Shown: in pieces, positions 39,288 to 48,939 of the stretch
Layout of the letters: each line of letters opens with the position of its first letter
Position numbering within the stretch: the first letter of the stretch is position 1
NCBI RefSeq assembly: GCF_900639985.1
Contig: NZ_CAAAIM010000001.1
Location: forward strand, 868,001 to 932,000
Direction of reading: 5' to 3'
DNA from: Legionella rowbothamii
Lineage (GTDB): Bacteria; Pseudomonadota; Gammaproteobacteria; Legionellales; Legionellaceae
DNA: 64,000 nucleotides
Translations under genes and position numbers: made by a program
Notes under the pieces: model-generated
Seen by the model: the letters and a program-made list of their open reading frames with translations, nothing else
What the model was told of the DNA's origin: nothing
Database searches by the model: none

Positions 39288-40514
39288 ATGCAATTTTTAT
39301 CGTCATTCCCCCTTCTTGAGGGCATTGCATTGGCAATTGCCCTACAGTTTTTCTTCTTTATTTGGTTCTTGGTCAGCCAAAGTCAACACAAAAAATTAAG
39401 CGCACGACTTAATGATAAAGTAGTTGAAACCTTTACTAACCAATTGCATCAAGTGCATCTCGATCTTAACGAGAAAATCGGTCAAGGGCAGTTACTTACG
39501 CAACAGTTAATTCATGACACCGTACATAAACAAATGACTGATGTGCGTGAACAGATGAGCCATAGCTTCAAACAGCACGCCAGTTCCCTAACCTCTCATC
39601 TACAAATTCTTACCGAGGAAATTCGCAACCATTTACATAGCCTAACGCAACAGGTTAATCATAAACTGACTGAAGGTTTTGAAAAAACCTCATCAACGTT
39701 TATTGATGTAGTAAAAAGACTAACCATTATTGATGAGGCACAAAAGAAAATTACTGAGCTCTCAAGCCATGTGGTCAGTTTGCAAGATGTATTAGTTGAT
39801 AAAAGAGCGCGCGGAGCTTTTGGTGAAGTCCAACTCTCTGCCTTAATTGGTAATATGATTCCAGCAACTCACTATCAAATGCAGTACACACTAAGCAATC
39901 AAAAGCGCGCCGACTGTATTTTGTTTTTGCCAGATCCCACTGGAAATGTGGTTATTGATGCAAAATTCCCCTTAGAAAACTATCAACGTCTTATCAATTG
40001 CGAAGTGAGTTCCGTTGAGCGCAAGACGTTGCAACAGCAATTTCGCCAAGATATTCAAAAACACATTAAAGACATTGCAGAAAAATACATCATCCCTAAT
40101 GAAACCAGTGATGGCGCCATGATGTTCATTCCTGCCGAATCAATTTTCGCAGAAATTCATGCAAACTACCCTGATTTAATTGCATTATCACAACGCTTAA
40201 AAGTATGGATGGTTTCCCCCAGTACCTTAATGGCCGTATTAACCACCGCGAAGGCAGTGCTTAAAGACGATGCTACTCGCAAGCAAATCCATATCATTCA
40301 AAAGCATTTACATGCATTAGCAGATGATTTCCAACGTTTTGAAAAGAGAATGGATAAATTATCCAAGCATATTAATCTGGCACATCAAGATGTGAATGAA
40401 GTGAATACTTCAGCGAAAAAGATTAGCTCCCGCTTTCAAAAAATTGAATCGGTAGATATCGATTTAGAAGAAATAGAATTAATTGAAACGGACGAAATAA
40501 GTCAGGAAGCATAA
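39288..40514 (+). CDS. rmuC: DNA recombination protein RmuC
   Basis: 408 residues. An N-terminal membrane helix (LEGIALAIALQFFFFIWFLVSQ) is followed by a long coiled coil (about 30-175) and the RmuC nuclease-like core (RARGAFGEVQLSALIGNM, QYTLSNQKRADCILFLPD, VVIDAKFPLENYQRL, MMFIPAESIFAEI, VWMVSPSTLMAVLTTAK). RmuC limits inversions at short repeats, which is notable in a genome full of palindromes. It begins 3 nt after the stop of the previous gene, so the three genes from 37216 probably form one transcript. The perfect 20-bp hairpin at 40548 follows. Confidence 0.93.
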   Translation: MQFLSSFPLLEGIALAIALQFFFFIWFLVSQSQHKKLSARLNDKVVETFTNQLHQVHLDLNEKIGQGQLLTQQLIHDTVHKQMTDVREQMSHSFKQHASSLTSHLQILTEEIRNHLHSLTQQVNHKLTEGFEKTSSTFIDVVKRLTIIDEAQKKITELSSHVVSLQDVLVDKRARGAFGEVQLSALIGNMIPATHYQMQYTLSNQKRADCILFLPDPTGNVVIDAKFPLENYQRLINCEVSSVERKTLQQQFRQDIQKHIKDIAEKYIIPNETSDGAMMFIPAESIFAEIHANYPDLIALSQRLKVWMVSPSTLMAVLTTAKAVLKDDATRKQIHIIQKHLHALADDFQRFEKRMDKLSKHINLAHQDVNEVNTSAKKISSRFQKIESVDIDLEEIELIETDEISQEA

Positions 40515-40547
40515 AAACTCCTCGTCCTCCTGAGGAGTTATGACGAA

Positions 40548-40597
40548 GAATCTCCGGAATGAGGCACATTTTAATCCGTGCCTCATTCCGGAGATTC
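40548..40597. repeat. Long perfect palindrome (REP-like, family C)
   Basis: GAATCTCCGGAATGAGGCAC and its exact complement GTGCCTCATTCCGGAGATTC form a 20-bp stem around a 10-nt loop. The right flank CACTTCGTTCGGGATGACG is the tail of a repeat kind seen across several intracellular Proteobacteria. A partial relative with TCATTCCGTTCGCAATGACG lies at 54941-54960. Confidence 0.8.
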
Positions 40598-40734
40598 CTC
40601 ACTTCGTTCGGGATGACGTAGCAGGTCAACGTAGTTTGGAATAAACTCATCAACAAATTGAGCAGTTTATATTCTAACTTCTCAATTTATTTGCTACAAT
40701 CCACCTCGATTTTACAACACTGGAGTAAAACATC

Positions 40735-41238
40735 GTGATCACACTATATAACTATTTCCAATTCGCAAAAACAGCGATGACCATTGGTCTTTTGGTTGCT
40801 GCTGGATTACTTTTCTGGCCTGGTGCTTTAGCAACCGTTGCTAATTTCTCTCTTTTGGGGTTGTCTATTGCCGCATACGTTGGCTCCAATGTTTTATATC
40901 AAGCAGGCGCAGTAGCTGCTTTAACTTTTGTTGGTCTTCATGCATTAGGCATTACCATGGATGTAGTTGGCGGGCTCTTCAGCTTACTTAAATCCTGTTG
41001 CTGTTCTTCTAGCGCACATGAAAATGATCATCCAGAGACACAAGGAAGGCATCAAGAATCGTATCAAGTGGTTAACAGGGTAATGCCACCTTCATACAGC
41101 CAACACGTTGCTCAAACTCAGCAACCACCAACTTACAATACTATTTATCAGCCGGGTTATCAGCCTATCTATCCTCAAGTTGAGGGTCATGGCCATTTGG
41201 TGCAAGATGAATATAGAGGATATCCTAAGCTGCAGTAA
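40735..41238 (+). CDS. Small membrane protein with PPxY motifs
   Basis: 167 residues from a GTG with GGAG 9 nt upstream. Two hydrophobic segments (about 15-50 and 55-85: TIGLLVAAGLLFWPGALATV, GAVAALTFVGLHALGITMDV) end at a three-Cys cluster (KSCCCSSS, 88-90). The soluble tail of about 75 residues is low in complexity: PPSY (118-121), PPTY (131-134) and many Tyr/Pro/Gln. I know no family for it. PPxY binds WW domains of eukaryotic proteins, and Cys clusters next to a membrane helix are sites for host palmitoylation, so export to a host cell is a fair guess, not a demonstration. Confidence 0.6.
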   Translation: MITLYNYFQFAKTAMTIGLLVAAGLLFWPGALATVANFSLLGLSIAAYVGSNVLYQAGAVAALTFVGLHALGITMDVVGGLFSLLKSCCCSSSAHENDHPETQGRHQESYQVVNRVMPPSYSQHVAQTQQPPTYNTIYQPGYQPIYPQVEGHGHLVQDEYRGYPKLQ

Positions 41239-41249
41239 GCATAATAGGC

Positions 41250-41361
41250 GTAGCCTGGCTGCTTGCAGCCAGGTTCCTAAAAGCAACCACCAGATAGGAC
41301 TCTGGTATATAAAAGTATAGGCAGAGTAAAGAGAATTTCTGGTTACAAGCAACCAGGCTAC
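41250..41361. mobile_element. MITE-like element with 23-bp terminal inverted repeats
   Basis: GTAGCCTGGCTGCTTGCAGCC.. (41250-41272) and the reverse complement of 41339-41361 (GTAGCCTGGTTGCTTGTAACC..) match at 20 of 23 positions. Each arm is also internally palindromic. The 66-nt centre has no frame. The element fills the gap before mfd and resembles the single palindromes at 10308 and 26248. Confidence 0.6.
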
Positions 41362-41399
41362 AGCTACGAATTTTTAAATTATTGAAGATTAAACAAGTA

Positions 41400-44300
41400 A
41401 TGAATATGGAAACACTACTCTACCAAAGTACACAGACCAAACAAATATGGGGACAACTTCATGGCAGCAGCTTAGCTCTTGCTTTAGCCGAATATTGCCA
41501 AAAGACACCGGGCATTAAGTTGCTCATTGCCCAGGATAATCTCAGCGCCAATCAATTGCAGTCTGAATTAGAGTTCTTTTTAAATCCAAAACAATCAGAG
41601 CAAGAAGTCTTATTTTTCCCCGACTGGGAAACCTTACCCTATGACCAATTTTCCCCACATCAAGATATTATTTCAGAACGGCTCTATACCTTAAGTCGTA
41701 TTAAGCAAGTCAGCGATGCCATTATTATTACTTCTGCAAACACCCTAATGCATCGACTCTGCCCACCTGAATTTTTAAACCAGTACGCCCTCATGCTTAA
41801 GAAGGGGCAAAAGCTGGATCTGGAAGCCTTTAGAAACCAACTGCAACAATCAGGATATCATTGCGTCAATAAAGTATTAGAGCATGGCGAGTTTGCCTTA
41901 CGCGGCTCAATTATTGATGTATATCCTATGGGGTCTACCCGCCCCTTCCGTATCGAACTCTTTGACGATGAAATTGAAAGTTTAAGAGAATTTGATACCG
42001 AAACCCAACGCACCATAGAAAAAATTCCCTATATAAACGTATTACCTGCACGTGAATTTCCGCTCAATGAGCAAAGCCAAACGCTATTTCGCCGGACATT
42101 TCGTGAATTATTCCCAGGAAATCCCAGCCAATGCCCCATTTATGAAGCCATCAGTCATGGGCAATTTCCTGCAGGCATCGAATACTACCTGCCACTATTT
42201 TTTGAAAAAACAGTTACCTTTTTTGATTATCTGCCTCAAGACGCCAAAGTCTGTCTGATTGAAAACATTCAAGATAATGCCGAGCAATTTTGGCAAGAAT
42301 TAACCGGGCGTTATGAGCAACGTCGTTATGACATTAGCCGACCGATTCTTGAGCCAACAGCCTGTTTTCTTAATCCGACAGAGCTTTTAACCAAAGCTAA
42401 TGAATACCAACAACTGCGGTTATTCCACACTCCGAGCAGTAAGAAAGGTGCAGTAACCAATTTTGAGATTACTCCTGCACCAGAATTACCCATCGATAGG
42501 AAAACACAAGAGCCATTAAGTCGTTTACGTGAATACTGTGCGGATACCTCCCGCCGTTATCTAATTGTGGTAGAAAGTGCGGGACGTCGTGAAGTATTAC
42601 TGGACCTGCTTAAACCCAGCGGCATTCTTCCTAAAACTCAAAGTAATTGGCATGATTTTATCAAAGATTCGTCTCCGATTAATATCACCACCGGAGCATT
42701 AGTTAGCGGCTGCGAATTGATCCAGAGTAATACGGTTTTAATTGTAGAGTCGCAATTATTTGGTGAGCAAAGCACTCCTCAACGACGCAGTGCGCAAAAA
42801 ACGGTTGACCCGGATTTAATTATCCGTGATATGGCTGAATTGCGCTTAGGCGCCCCAGTCGTCCACTTGCAATTCGGGGTGGGACGTTATCAAGGACTAC
42901 AACATATCGAGACCAATGGTACTGCCAGCGAATTTTTAGTGCTCACTTACGCCGGTGAAGATAAAATTTATGTCCCAGTGACCTCTTTGCATTTAATTAG
43001 TCGTTATACAGGCGTAGACAGCGAACATGCTCCCCTGCATAAGTTGGGCTCGGACCAATGGCAAAAAGAGCGGAAAAAAGCTGCAGAAAAAATTCACGAT
43101 GTGGCCATCGAACTGCTTGATCTCTATGCGAAACGAGAAGCGCAACCAGGGCATCAATATGAAATTAGCCATAACGAATATGCTCGCTTTGCCAGTGCCT
43201 TTCCTTTTACAGAAACCGTAGATCAGCAGCAAGCTATAGACCAGATCATGAGTGACATGTCTTCGACCAAACCCATGGACCGCTTGATTTGTGGGGATGT
43301 AGGCTTTGGTAAGACTGAAGTAGCCATGCGCGCTGCATTTATTGCCGTGCAAAATAACAAGCAAGTTTGTGTGTTGGTCCCAACTACCCTCCTTGCTGGA
43401 CAACATTTTGAATCATTTAGAGATCGTTTTGCTGATTTTGCAGTGAATATTGAACTGCTGTCACGTTTTCGCTCAGCCAAAGAAACAGAGGCAGTGCAAG
43501 CTTCATTAAAATCAGGGAAGGTCGATATTGTTATTGGTACGCATAAACTATTTCAAAGCTCCATTGCCTTTAAAAATCTGGGCCTATTAATTATCGATGA
43601 AGAGCATCGCTTTGGCGTCAAGCAAAAAGAGCACATTAAAGCATTACGGACTCATGTTGATATTTTATCAATGACGGCAACCCCTATTCCCCGAACACTG
43701 AATATGGCCATGGCCGGAATCCGCGATATATCACTTATGACCACTCCACCGGCCAAACGTTTGGCAATTAAAACGTTCTGGCAAGAAAGGAAAGATGCCA
43801 CCATCCGTGAAGCAATTTTGCGTGAAATATTACGCGGTGGCCAAGTTTTCTTCTTGCACAATAATGTTGAAACCATTGAGCGTATTAGTCAGGATCTACA
43901 AACATTAGTTCCTGAGGCTAAGGTTCGTACTGCTCACGGTCAAATGCGTGAGCGCGAATTGGAGCGAGTGATGTCTGAGTTTTATCATCATCGCTTTAAT
44001 GTATTGGTATGTACCACCATTATCGAAACGGGAATCGACATCCCTACTGCTAATACCATCATTATTGATCGCGCTGATAAATTTGGGCTGGCTCAGTTAC
44101 ATCAATTGCGTGGCCGTGTTGGTCGTTCACATCACCAGGCTTATGCATATTTATTAACTCCCAATGAAAAATCATTAACTTCTGATGCGGTGAAACGCTT
44201 AGAAGCTATTGTGTCCTTAGAAGATTTAGGTGCAGGCTTTACCTTAGCAACTCATGATTTGGAAATTCGTGGCGCCGGTGAGCTTTTAGGTGCAGAGCAA

Positions 44301-44846
44301 AGCGGTAATATGCATGCAATCGGCTTTAGCTTATTCATGGAAATGCTCGACAAAGCAGTCAGTGACTTAAAAGCAGGAAAAATACCCGAATTGTCTGCTC
44401 CAATGTACCAAGGCCCTGAAATTGACTTACGAATTAGCGCAATAATCCCTGAGGATTACATTGGGGACATACATAATCGACTCATTATGTATAAGCGTAT
44501 TTCTAATGCCAAAGACAAACAGCAATTGCATGAGCTGCAAATTGAGTTAATTGATCGCTTTGGTTTATTACCTCCGCCGGTGAAAAACTTACTGTTAATC
44601 ACGGACTTAAAATTAAAAGCACAGCAGATGGGTATTCTAAAAATTAGTGCGGGCGCACAACAGGGTAAATTAGACTTTAATGAAAACCCATCGATTGATC
44701 CGGGGGTATTAATTAGCCTGATTCAAGTGCATGCCAAACGCTATCAAATGGAAGGCCCACAACGATTACGTTTTACCTTGGATAGTACCACTCCAGAGGA
44801 GCGTATTTTTGAAATTCACAGCTTACTTGATAAATTAATGACATAA
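41400..44846 (+). CDS. mfd: Transcription-repair coupling factor Mfd
   Basis: 1148 residues from ATG 41400 (a TTG at 41382 and an ATG at 41406 are alternatives; no strong ribosome site). The UvrB-homology module is at the N-terminus ([40 protein letters not shown]). The RNA-polymerase-interacting domain follows ([17 protein letters not shown]), then a superfamily 2 translocase (Walker [24 protein letters not shown] in [47 protein letters not shown]) and the C-terminal TRCF domain. It removes stalled RNA polymerase and recruits UvrA. The SLC13-type permease starts 9 bp later, which may mean a shared transcript. Confidence 0.98.
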   Translation: MNMETLLYQSTQTKQIWGQLHGSSLALALAEYCQKTPGIKLLIAQDNLSANQLQSELEFFLNPKQSEQEVLFFPDWETLPYDQFSPHQDIISERLYTLSRIKQVSDAIIITSANTLMHRLCPPEFLNQYALMLKKGQKLDLEAFRNQLQQSGYHCVNKVLEHGEFALRGSIIDVYPMGSTRPFRIELFDDEIESLREFDTETQRTIEKIPYINVLPAREFPLNEQSQTLFRRTFRELFPGNPSQCPIYEAISHGQFPAGIEYYLPLFFEKTVTFFDYLPQDAKVCLIENIQDNAEQFWQELTGRYEQRRYDISRPILEPTACFLNPTELLTKANEYQQLRLFHTPSSKKGAVTNFEITPAPELPIDRKTQEPLSRLREYCADTSRRYLIVVESAGRREVLLDLLKPSGILPKTQSNWHDFIKDSSPINITTGALVSGCELIQSNTVLIVESQLFGEQSTPQRRSAQKTVDPDLIIRDMAELRLGAPVVHLQFGVGRYQGLQHIETNGTASEFLVLTYAGEDKIYVPVTSLHLISRYTGVDSEHAPLHKLGSDQWQKERKKAAEKIHDVAIELLDLYAKREAQPGHQYEISHNEYARFASAFPFTETVDQQQAIDQIMSDMSSTKPMDRLICGDVGFGKTEVAMRAAFIAVQNNKQVCVLVPTTLLAGQHFESFRDRFADFAVNIELLSRFRSAKETEAVQASLKSGKVDIVIGTHKLFQSSIAFKNLGLLIIDEEHRFGVKQKEHIKALRTHVDILSMTATPIPRTLNMAMAGIRDISLMTTPPAKRLAIKTFWQERKDATIREAILREILRGGQVFFLHNNVETIERISQDLQTLVPEAKVRTAHGQMRERELERVMSEFYHHRFNVLVCTTIIETGIDIPTANTIIIDRADKFGLAQLHQLRGRVGRSHHQAYAYLLTPNEKSLTSDAVKRLEAIVSLEDLGAGFTLATHDLEIRGAGELLGAEQSGNMHAIGFSLFMEMLDKAVSDLKAGKIPELSAPMYQGPEIDLRISAIIPEDYIGDIHNRLIMYKRISNAKDKQQLHELQIELIDRFGLLPPPVKNLLLITDLKLKAQQMGILKISAGAQQGKLDFNENPSIDPGVLISLIQVHAKRYQMEGPQRLRFTLDSTTPEERIFEIHSLLDKLMT

Positions 44847-44855
44847 AAATAATAC

Positions 44856-46292
44856 ATGATTTTTGAGCTAAAGAAGACTTTACTGGGAAGAATAACGACA
44901 ATACCATGGAAGGCTTTAATTATCTTCGCATTATGTGGCGTCATACTCACTTTGTATTTACATCAGAGTATGGCGCTAAATTTTGCGAAGGCAAGCTTTG
45001 CCGTGACCTTACTTGCCGCATTATTGATGTGGATTTTAAGATTAGTTCCAGAATACATCCCAGCCTTAGTTCTCATTTTAGCCGCTATTTTTCTCCGTAT
45101 TGCTCCAGAAAATATTACTCTTTCAGGCTACAGTTCCAATAGCTTTTTTCTTGCCACAAGTGTATTTGCTGTCGGCGCTATTATTACTAAATCCCGTTTG
45201 TTCTATCGTTTATCATTAATTTTATTAATGCACTTACCATCCAGACAGTCCTTTCTACAAAAGTTTTTGTTTCTCTTTGGTGCTCTTATCACCCCAATAA
45301 TGAGTGTACAAAGTTCCCGAGTTGCCCTAATGGCTCCCTTGTTAGATGATATTTTAGAAAGCAGCTCTATTAATCCCCGCAGTGATACAGCGAATGCCTT
45401 AGCAAATGCAGCGTTCAATGGATGTATTTTATTATCGACTATTTTCCTTACAGGTAAATCAAGCAATTTTATTGTTTTTGGTTTGTTATCAGAGCAAAAT
45501 CAATGGCAAGGAAATTGGTTAGGATGGCTCGGGGCGGCCTCGTTTCCTGGGATCTTGTTGGTTGCTTTATTCTTTTTGATCCAATCGCGGATTTTCAAAT
45601 CAACAACTCCGTTAGAAATGGACCATTTTAAATTAAAAAACGAGTTTAAAGCCTTAGGAAGGTTATCATTTGAAGAATATATTGCCTTATTATGTTTAGG
45701 CCTTTTTTTTATAGGTTCAGTTATCGCCACTTTGAAAAATACATCAACTTCGTGGACTTGCATGGGCATTTTCCTCTTATTATTTAGCACTAGGGCATTA
45801 AATACAAAAGAGCTGGCCTCTAAAATTAACTGGAACTTTTTATTTTATTTTGGCGCCATCATTGGCATCATGCACGCCTTACAAAATACAGGCTTGGAAA
45901 CATGGGTAGTGGGACATTTTCAATGGTTAAACTATTTGGCAACAATGAACTATCTCTACTTTATCATTGTTGTCTATGCGATCAGTTGGTTAACAGGTTT
46001 GCTTCTGGGTACGATGATTGCTCCAGCAATTTTATTTACCCTAATTATGCCTATTGCCAATCACAGTTCTATTAGTAATTGGGTTGTCGCTTTTGTCATT
46101 TTAGTCGCTACAGAAGCATGGATTTTTCCTTATCAATCCAGCTATTTTCTGTGTTTTGAAGAATTATTAAAACCTAATAATAATTTTCATCTTAGTCCTT
46201 TGCTTAAATTAAATGCTTGGTTTTCACTCTTAAAACTAGGAATTGTTATCGCGTCTATTCCATTTTGGTATTTCTTTGGACTACTAAGTTAG
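44856..46292 (+). CDS. SLC13/DASS-type anion permease
   Basis: 478 residues with about 11-12 hydrophobic helices over its whole length. Helix-loop features such as SSNSFFLATSVFAVGAIITKSRL, PIMSVQSSRVALMAPLLDDIL and TGKSSNFIVFGLL fit the divalent-anion:sodium symporter and ArsB/NhaD superfamily. The substrate (dicarboxylate, sulphate, other) is not determinable by eye. It lies 9 bp after mfd in the same direction, and a poorly conserved 240-bp gap with one arm of a direct repeat (46336-46359) separates it from the MCP gene. A functional link with mfd is unlikely. Confidence 0.78.
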   Translation: MIFELKKTLLGRITTIPWKALIIFALCGVILTLYLHQSMALNFAKASFAVTLLAALLMWILRLVPEYIPALVLILAAIFLRIAPENITLSGYSSNSFFLATSVFAVGAIITKSRLFYRLSLILLMHLPSRQSFLQKFLFLFGALITPIMSVQSSRVALMAPLLDDILESSSINPRSDTANALANAAFNGCILLSTIFLTGKSSNFIVFGLLSEQNQWQGNWLGWLGAASFPGILLVALFFLIQSRIFKSTTPLEMDHFKLKNEFKALGRLSFEEYIALLCLGLFFIGSVIATLKNTSTSWTCMGIFLLLFSTRALNTKELASKINWNFLFYFGAIIGIMHALQNTGLETWVVGHFQWLNYLATMNYLYFIIVVYAISWLTGLLLGTMIAPAILFTLIMPIANHSSISNWVVAFVILVATEAWIFPYQSSYFLCFEELLKPNNNFHLSPLLKLNAWFSLLKLGIVIASIPFWYFFGLLS

Positions 46293-46335
46293 TGATGGGT
46301 GCACATCCTTCTCATTAATCGTGAGCCCCTCAAAT

Positions 46336-46359
46336 AAATTAAGCCCTCTATCATCCCGA
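46336..46359 (+). repeat. Direct repeat, left copy (flanks the MCP gene)
   Basis: AAATTAAGCCCTCTATCATC.. here and AAATTAAGCCTCTGTCATCC.. at 48481-48503 agree over about 23 bases except one indel and two substitutions, in the same orientation. The pair brackets the chemotaxis-protein gene. Beyond them no longer homology is seen. Confidence 0.55.
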
Positions 46360-46532
46360 GCCATGCTTTGCTCATAGATAATGGCGGTACGCTCTCACAC
46401 ATTAACAATAATGGCATGAGCAACCCTATAAACATAGGCTCTATTCGTTCATCCATCTGGGACATGTTCTTTATACACTAGATACAGTAGCCTCTCCACG
46501 ACCATTATTAAGTGCTTAATCCTCTCCAGTCC

Positions 46533-48392
46533 CTATACCTTATAAAGATTTATGTCCTCTTTCAAGTGCTTTGCAATCGCATCTAAGTTATGAATAAATG
46601 CCATCATCTCTTTGATACTACTTGAAAAAGAAGCTGTTGTACGATTAATTTCACTCATACCCTCAACGATTTGTTCAATACCAACTGCTTCTTGGCGAAT
46701 AGATGCCTCAATATGTTGACTTGAAATCGAAGCATCATTAATCATTTTACTTAAGGCTTGAATAACGTGACCTGCTTTTTCAATGAGTTTCAATCCTGAA
46801 TCTAATGTTTTTTCCCCTTCTACAGTCACAGTGACTGCTTTTTCTGTGGTACGGCGAATATCTTCAAGAATTTTTTGTACTTGCACTGTTGATTGTTCTG
46901 ATTGCTCAGCAAGATTTCGGACTTCCGTTGCCACTGCAGCAAACCCTCTTCCCGCCTCGCCTGCTTTTGAAGCCTCAATCGAAGCATTCAAAGCCAACAT
47001 TTTTGATTGCTGAGCTAAAGTATTCACTACAGAAGTGATGTCGCCAATTTGTTGGGTGTGGTTACTTAAGTCAAGAATTGTTTGCGCAATGAGCTTCATT
47101 TTTTCCTCTGAAGCTTTTATACCTACAATGCTCTGCTCTACCGATTCAGTGCCTAATTTCCCTTGCTCATACGTGTTTTTAGCAACCTCTCTCAAAGTCT
47201 GTGCCTTAGTCATTGTTTGCTTCGAACTCTTATCAATCTCCTCTAAAGAGACACTAATTTCATTAATTGCTGATGCTTGGGAAATAATGCTTTCTGATTG
47301 TTCATTTGCTGAAGCAAAAACCGTCTCAACCATAGTTACAATATCATTACTGACTTTAGTAATTTTCTTAGTAATAGTAGCCAAGCCATCCGTCATTAAA
47401 TTTAAATCATTACCTAAATCCTGTAAGACATCTTGTTCATCAATTTTCAAACGCTCTCTTAAATCCCCTGCCGCAACTTTACTGCTATGCTCTCTAAATT
47501 TTTTCGAAGAACTAACTAATTTTTCAAATAACTCCCGGGACTCTTCTTCTTTAATACGAAGGCTTTTTTCATTATTCCTAATCGATTCCTGCATGACTTT
47601 AAGCGATGAAAGCAATTTTCCTAATTGATCTTTAGTGGCGATGTTAATTTCAATATTACGCTCACCTGCAGCAATTTGCTCTGCGATATTAATTGCCCTC
47701 TCTACAGGAACGGATATAGATCTTTGGGTCATATAGGGAACTATAAGAGTTAATAAAATCGCAAAAATCAGTAATCCATAGGCAAAATTCTCTAATGCGA
47801 TTAAATCTAAACTAATTAAATTAGCACTATGCTCCACCCCACTTGCCAATAGATTAAATATACCACCAACTCTTTTCCCTTCTTCCTTGGAGTATACCCC
47901 ATCAAGAATCGAAATCATTTCTTTGATAAAATCCTGAGTACTGGCTTTACTATTTTCGACGCTATCTCTATTGTTAGGATCCCTGGGTGCATTTATTATA
48001 TTTGATTGAACATTATAAAGGGCTGTATACAATTCTTGTAATCTATCCCATTCTTTACGTAATTGCTGGTTATCTAAGGAATGTATAGTTGTATCCCATA
48101 GGATTCTGGCACTATTAATTTCCTCCCAAAGATGCTGAAAATGTTCCCTATCTTTAAGCTCTCCAGTCATTACCCATTCCTCAAGTGTATCTTGAGTTTG
48201 CAAGATTTGGCTGTCTAGAATTTGCGGTAAACTTTCCTTCCCAATTTTTTCATTTAAAAAAACAATGGTATGTACTTTAGGAATTAAAAAGATAATTAAG
48301 AACAGTAAAGGCAAGCCCAGCGCCATAAATCCAATGAATAAGCGAGCTCGTATGGTAATTACAAAGCCTCTTTTATTTGCATTAACATTCAT
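46533..48392 (-). CDS. Methyl-accepting chemotaxis protein
   Basis: 619 residues, from the ATG at 48392 (AGGAG 6 nt upstream; the ATG at 48398 touches the site and is unlikely). There is an N-terminal membrane helix (IGFMALGLPLLFLIIFLIP), a periplasmic helical sensor domain of about 165 residues, a second helix (FAYGLLIFAILLTLIVPY), a HAMP domain (ISVPVERAINIAEQIAAGERNI) and a long signalling coil with the tip LNASIEASKAGEAGRGFAAVATEVRNLAEQS. Methylation-region Glu/Gln pairs are present. No CheR-binding pentapeptide is visible (ends NLYKV). L. pneumophila is usually described as lacking a chemotaxis pathway while some other Legionella have one; no che gene is in this window. The ligand is unknown. 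Confidence 0.92.
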   Translation of the reverse strand: MNVNANKRGFVITIRARLFIGFMALGLPLLFLIIFLIPKVHTIVFLNEKIGKESLPQILDSQILQTQDTLEEWVMTGELKDREHFQHLWEEINSARILWDTTIHSLDNQQLRKEWDRLQELYTALYNVQSNIINAPRDPNNRDSVENSKASTQDFIKEMISILDGVYSKEEGKRVGGIFNLLASGVEHSANLISLDLIALENFAYGLLIFAILLTLIVPYMTQRSISVPVERAINIAEQIAAGERNIEINIATKDQLGKLLSSLKVMQESIRNNEKSLRIKEEESRELFEKLVSSSKKFREHSSKVAAGDLRERLKIDEQDVLQDLGNDLNLMTDGLATITKKITKVSNDIVTMVETVFASANEQSESIISQASAINEISVSLEEIDKSSKQTMTKAQTLREVAKNTYEQGKLGTESVEQSIVGIKASEEKMKLIAQTILDLSNHTQQIGDITSVVNTLAQQSKMLALNASIEASKAGEAGRGFAAVATEVRNLAEQSEQSTVQVQKILEDIRRTTEKAVTVTVEGEKTLDSGLKLIEKAGHVIQALSKMINDASISSQHIEASIRQEAVGIEQIVEGMSEINRTTASFSSSIKEMMAFIHNLDAIAKHLKEDINLYKV

Positions 48393-48939
48393 GAACATCT
48401 CCTATCCCACAATACGCGCTGTTAATATATTTTAGAATACCACCAAAGTGAGTTGATGTAATTGAGAAATATCTTATAGCAAATTAAGCCTCTGTCATCC
48501 TGACATTTCAAGCAACATGTCCTATGCTCTATATACGAGGAAAGACAAAGGATGTCGTGCAGGGAGTACTCTCGCTTCACGGATTGAGGCAATTCCACAA
48601 GGATGTGGCACTTCTTCCTCGTACCCTCTTAGGTAAATAATGCTCTGTGGTTTAATAAAGCTACTTCTTCTACGCATACTCCTTCAAAATATTAGATTCG
48701 CCAAATAGTTGGCGGCCTAACTTTTGGGCGTATAAGAATGGGGTCACATGTTACTCGCACAAACCAGGGTTTCTAATAAATATAAAAATATCTAAGATAT
48801 TCTCTCATGTACCCAGGCAAATATTGTTTATCAAAAATTGAGGTAACATTGCCATTTTAGTATTTCTCATCCATCAGTAACTTGCAGCTTGCTTCCTAGA
48901 GAAGTGCTGCAAATACATCAACATTTATAGCCATAATAA
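48393..48939. other. Gene-free region between the MCP gene and the patatin gene
   Basis: 547 bp with no credible reading frame of useful size on either strand. It holds the right copy of the direct repeat (48481-48503), a stretch about 48535-48640 that looks like decayed repeat sequence (ACGAGGAAAGACAAAGG, AGGATGTGGCACTTC), and the upstream region of the minus-strand MCP gene at its left. No tRNA, palindrome family or clear promoter is seen. Confidence 0.6.
48481..48503 (+). repeat. Direct repeat, right copy (flanks the MCP gene)
   Basis: Counterpart of 46336-46359, 23 bases with one indel and two substitutions. It lies about 90 bp upstream of the MCP start codon. Confidence 0.55.

Noticed and set aside
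43223..43480. Minus-strand frames inside mfd
   Set aside because: They are shadows of the mfd helicase region and carry no independent start or domain.
47035..47628. 197-codon frame antisense to the chemotaxis protein
   Set aside because: It lies wholly inside the MCP gene on the other strand, has a Ser/Cys/Ile-rich shadow composition and no domain.
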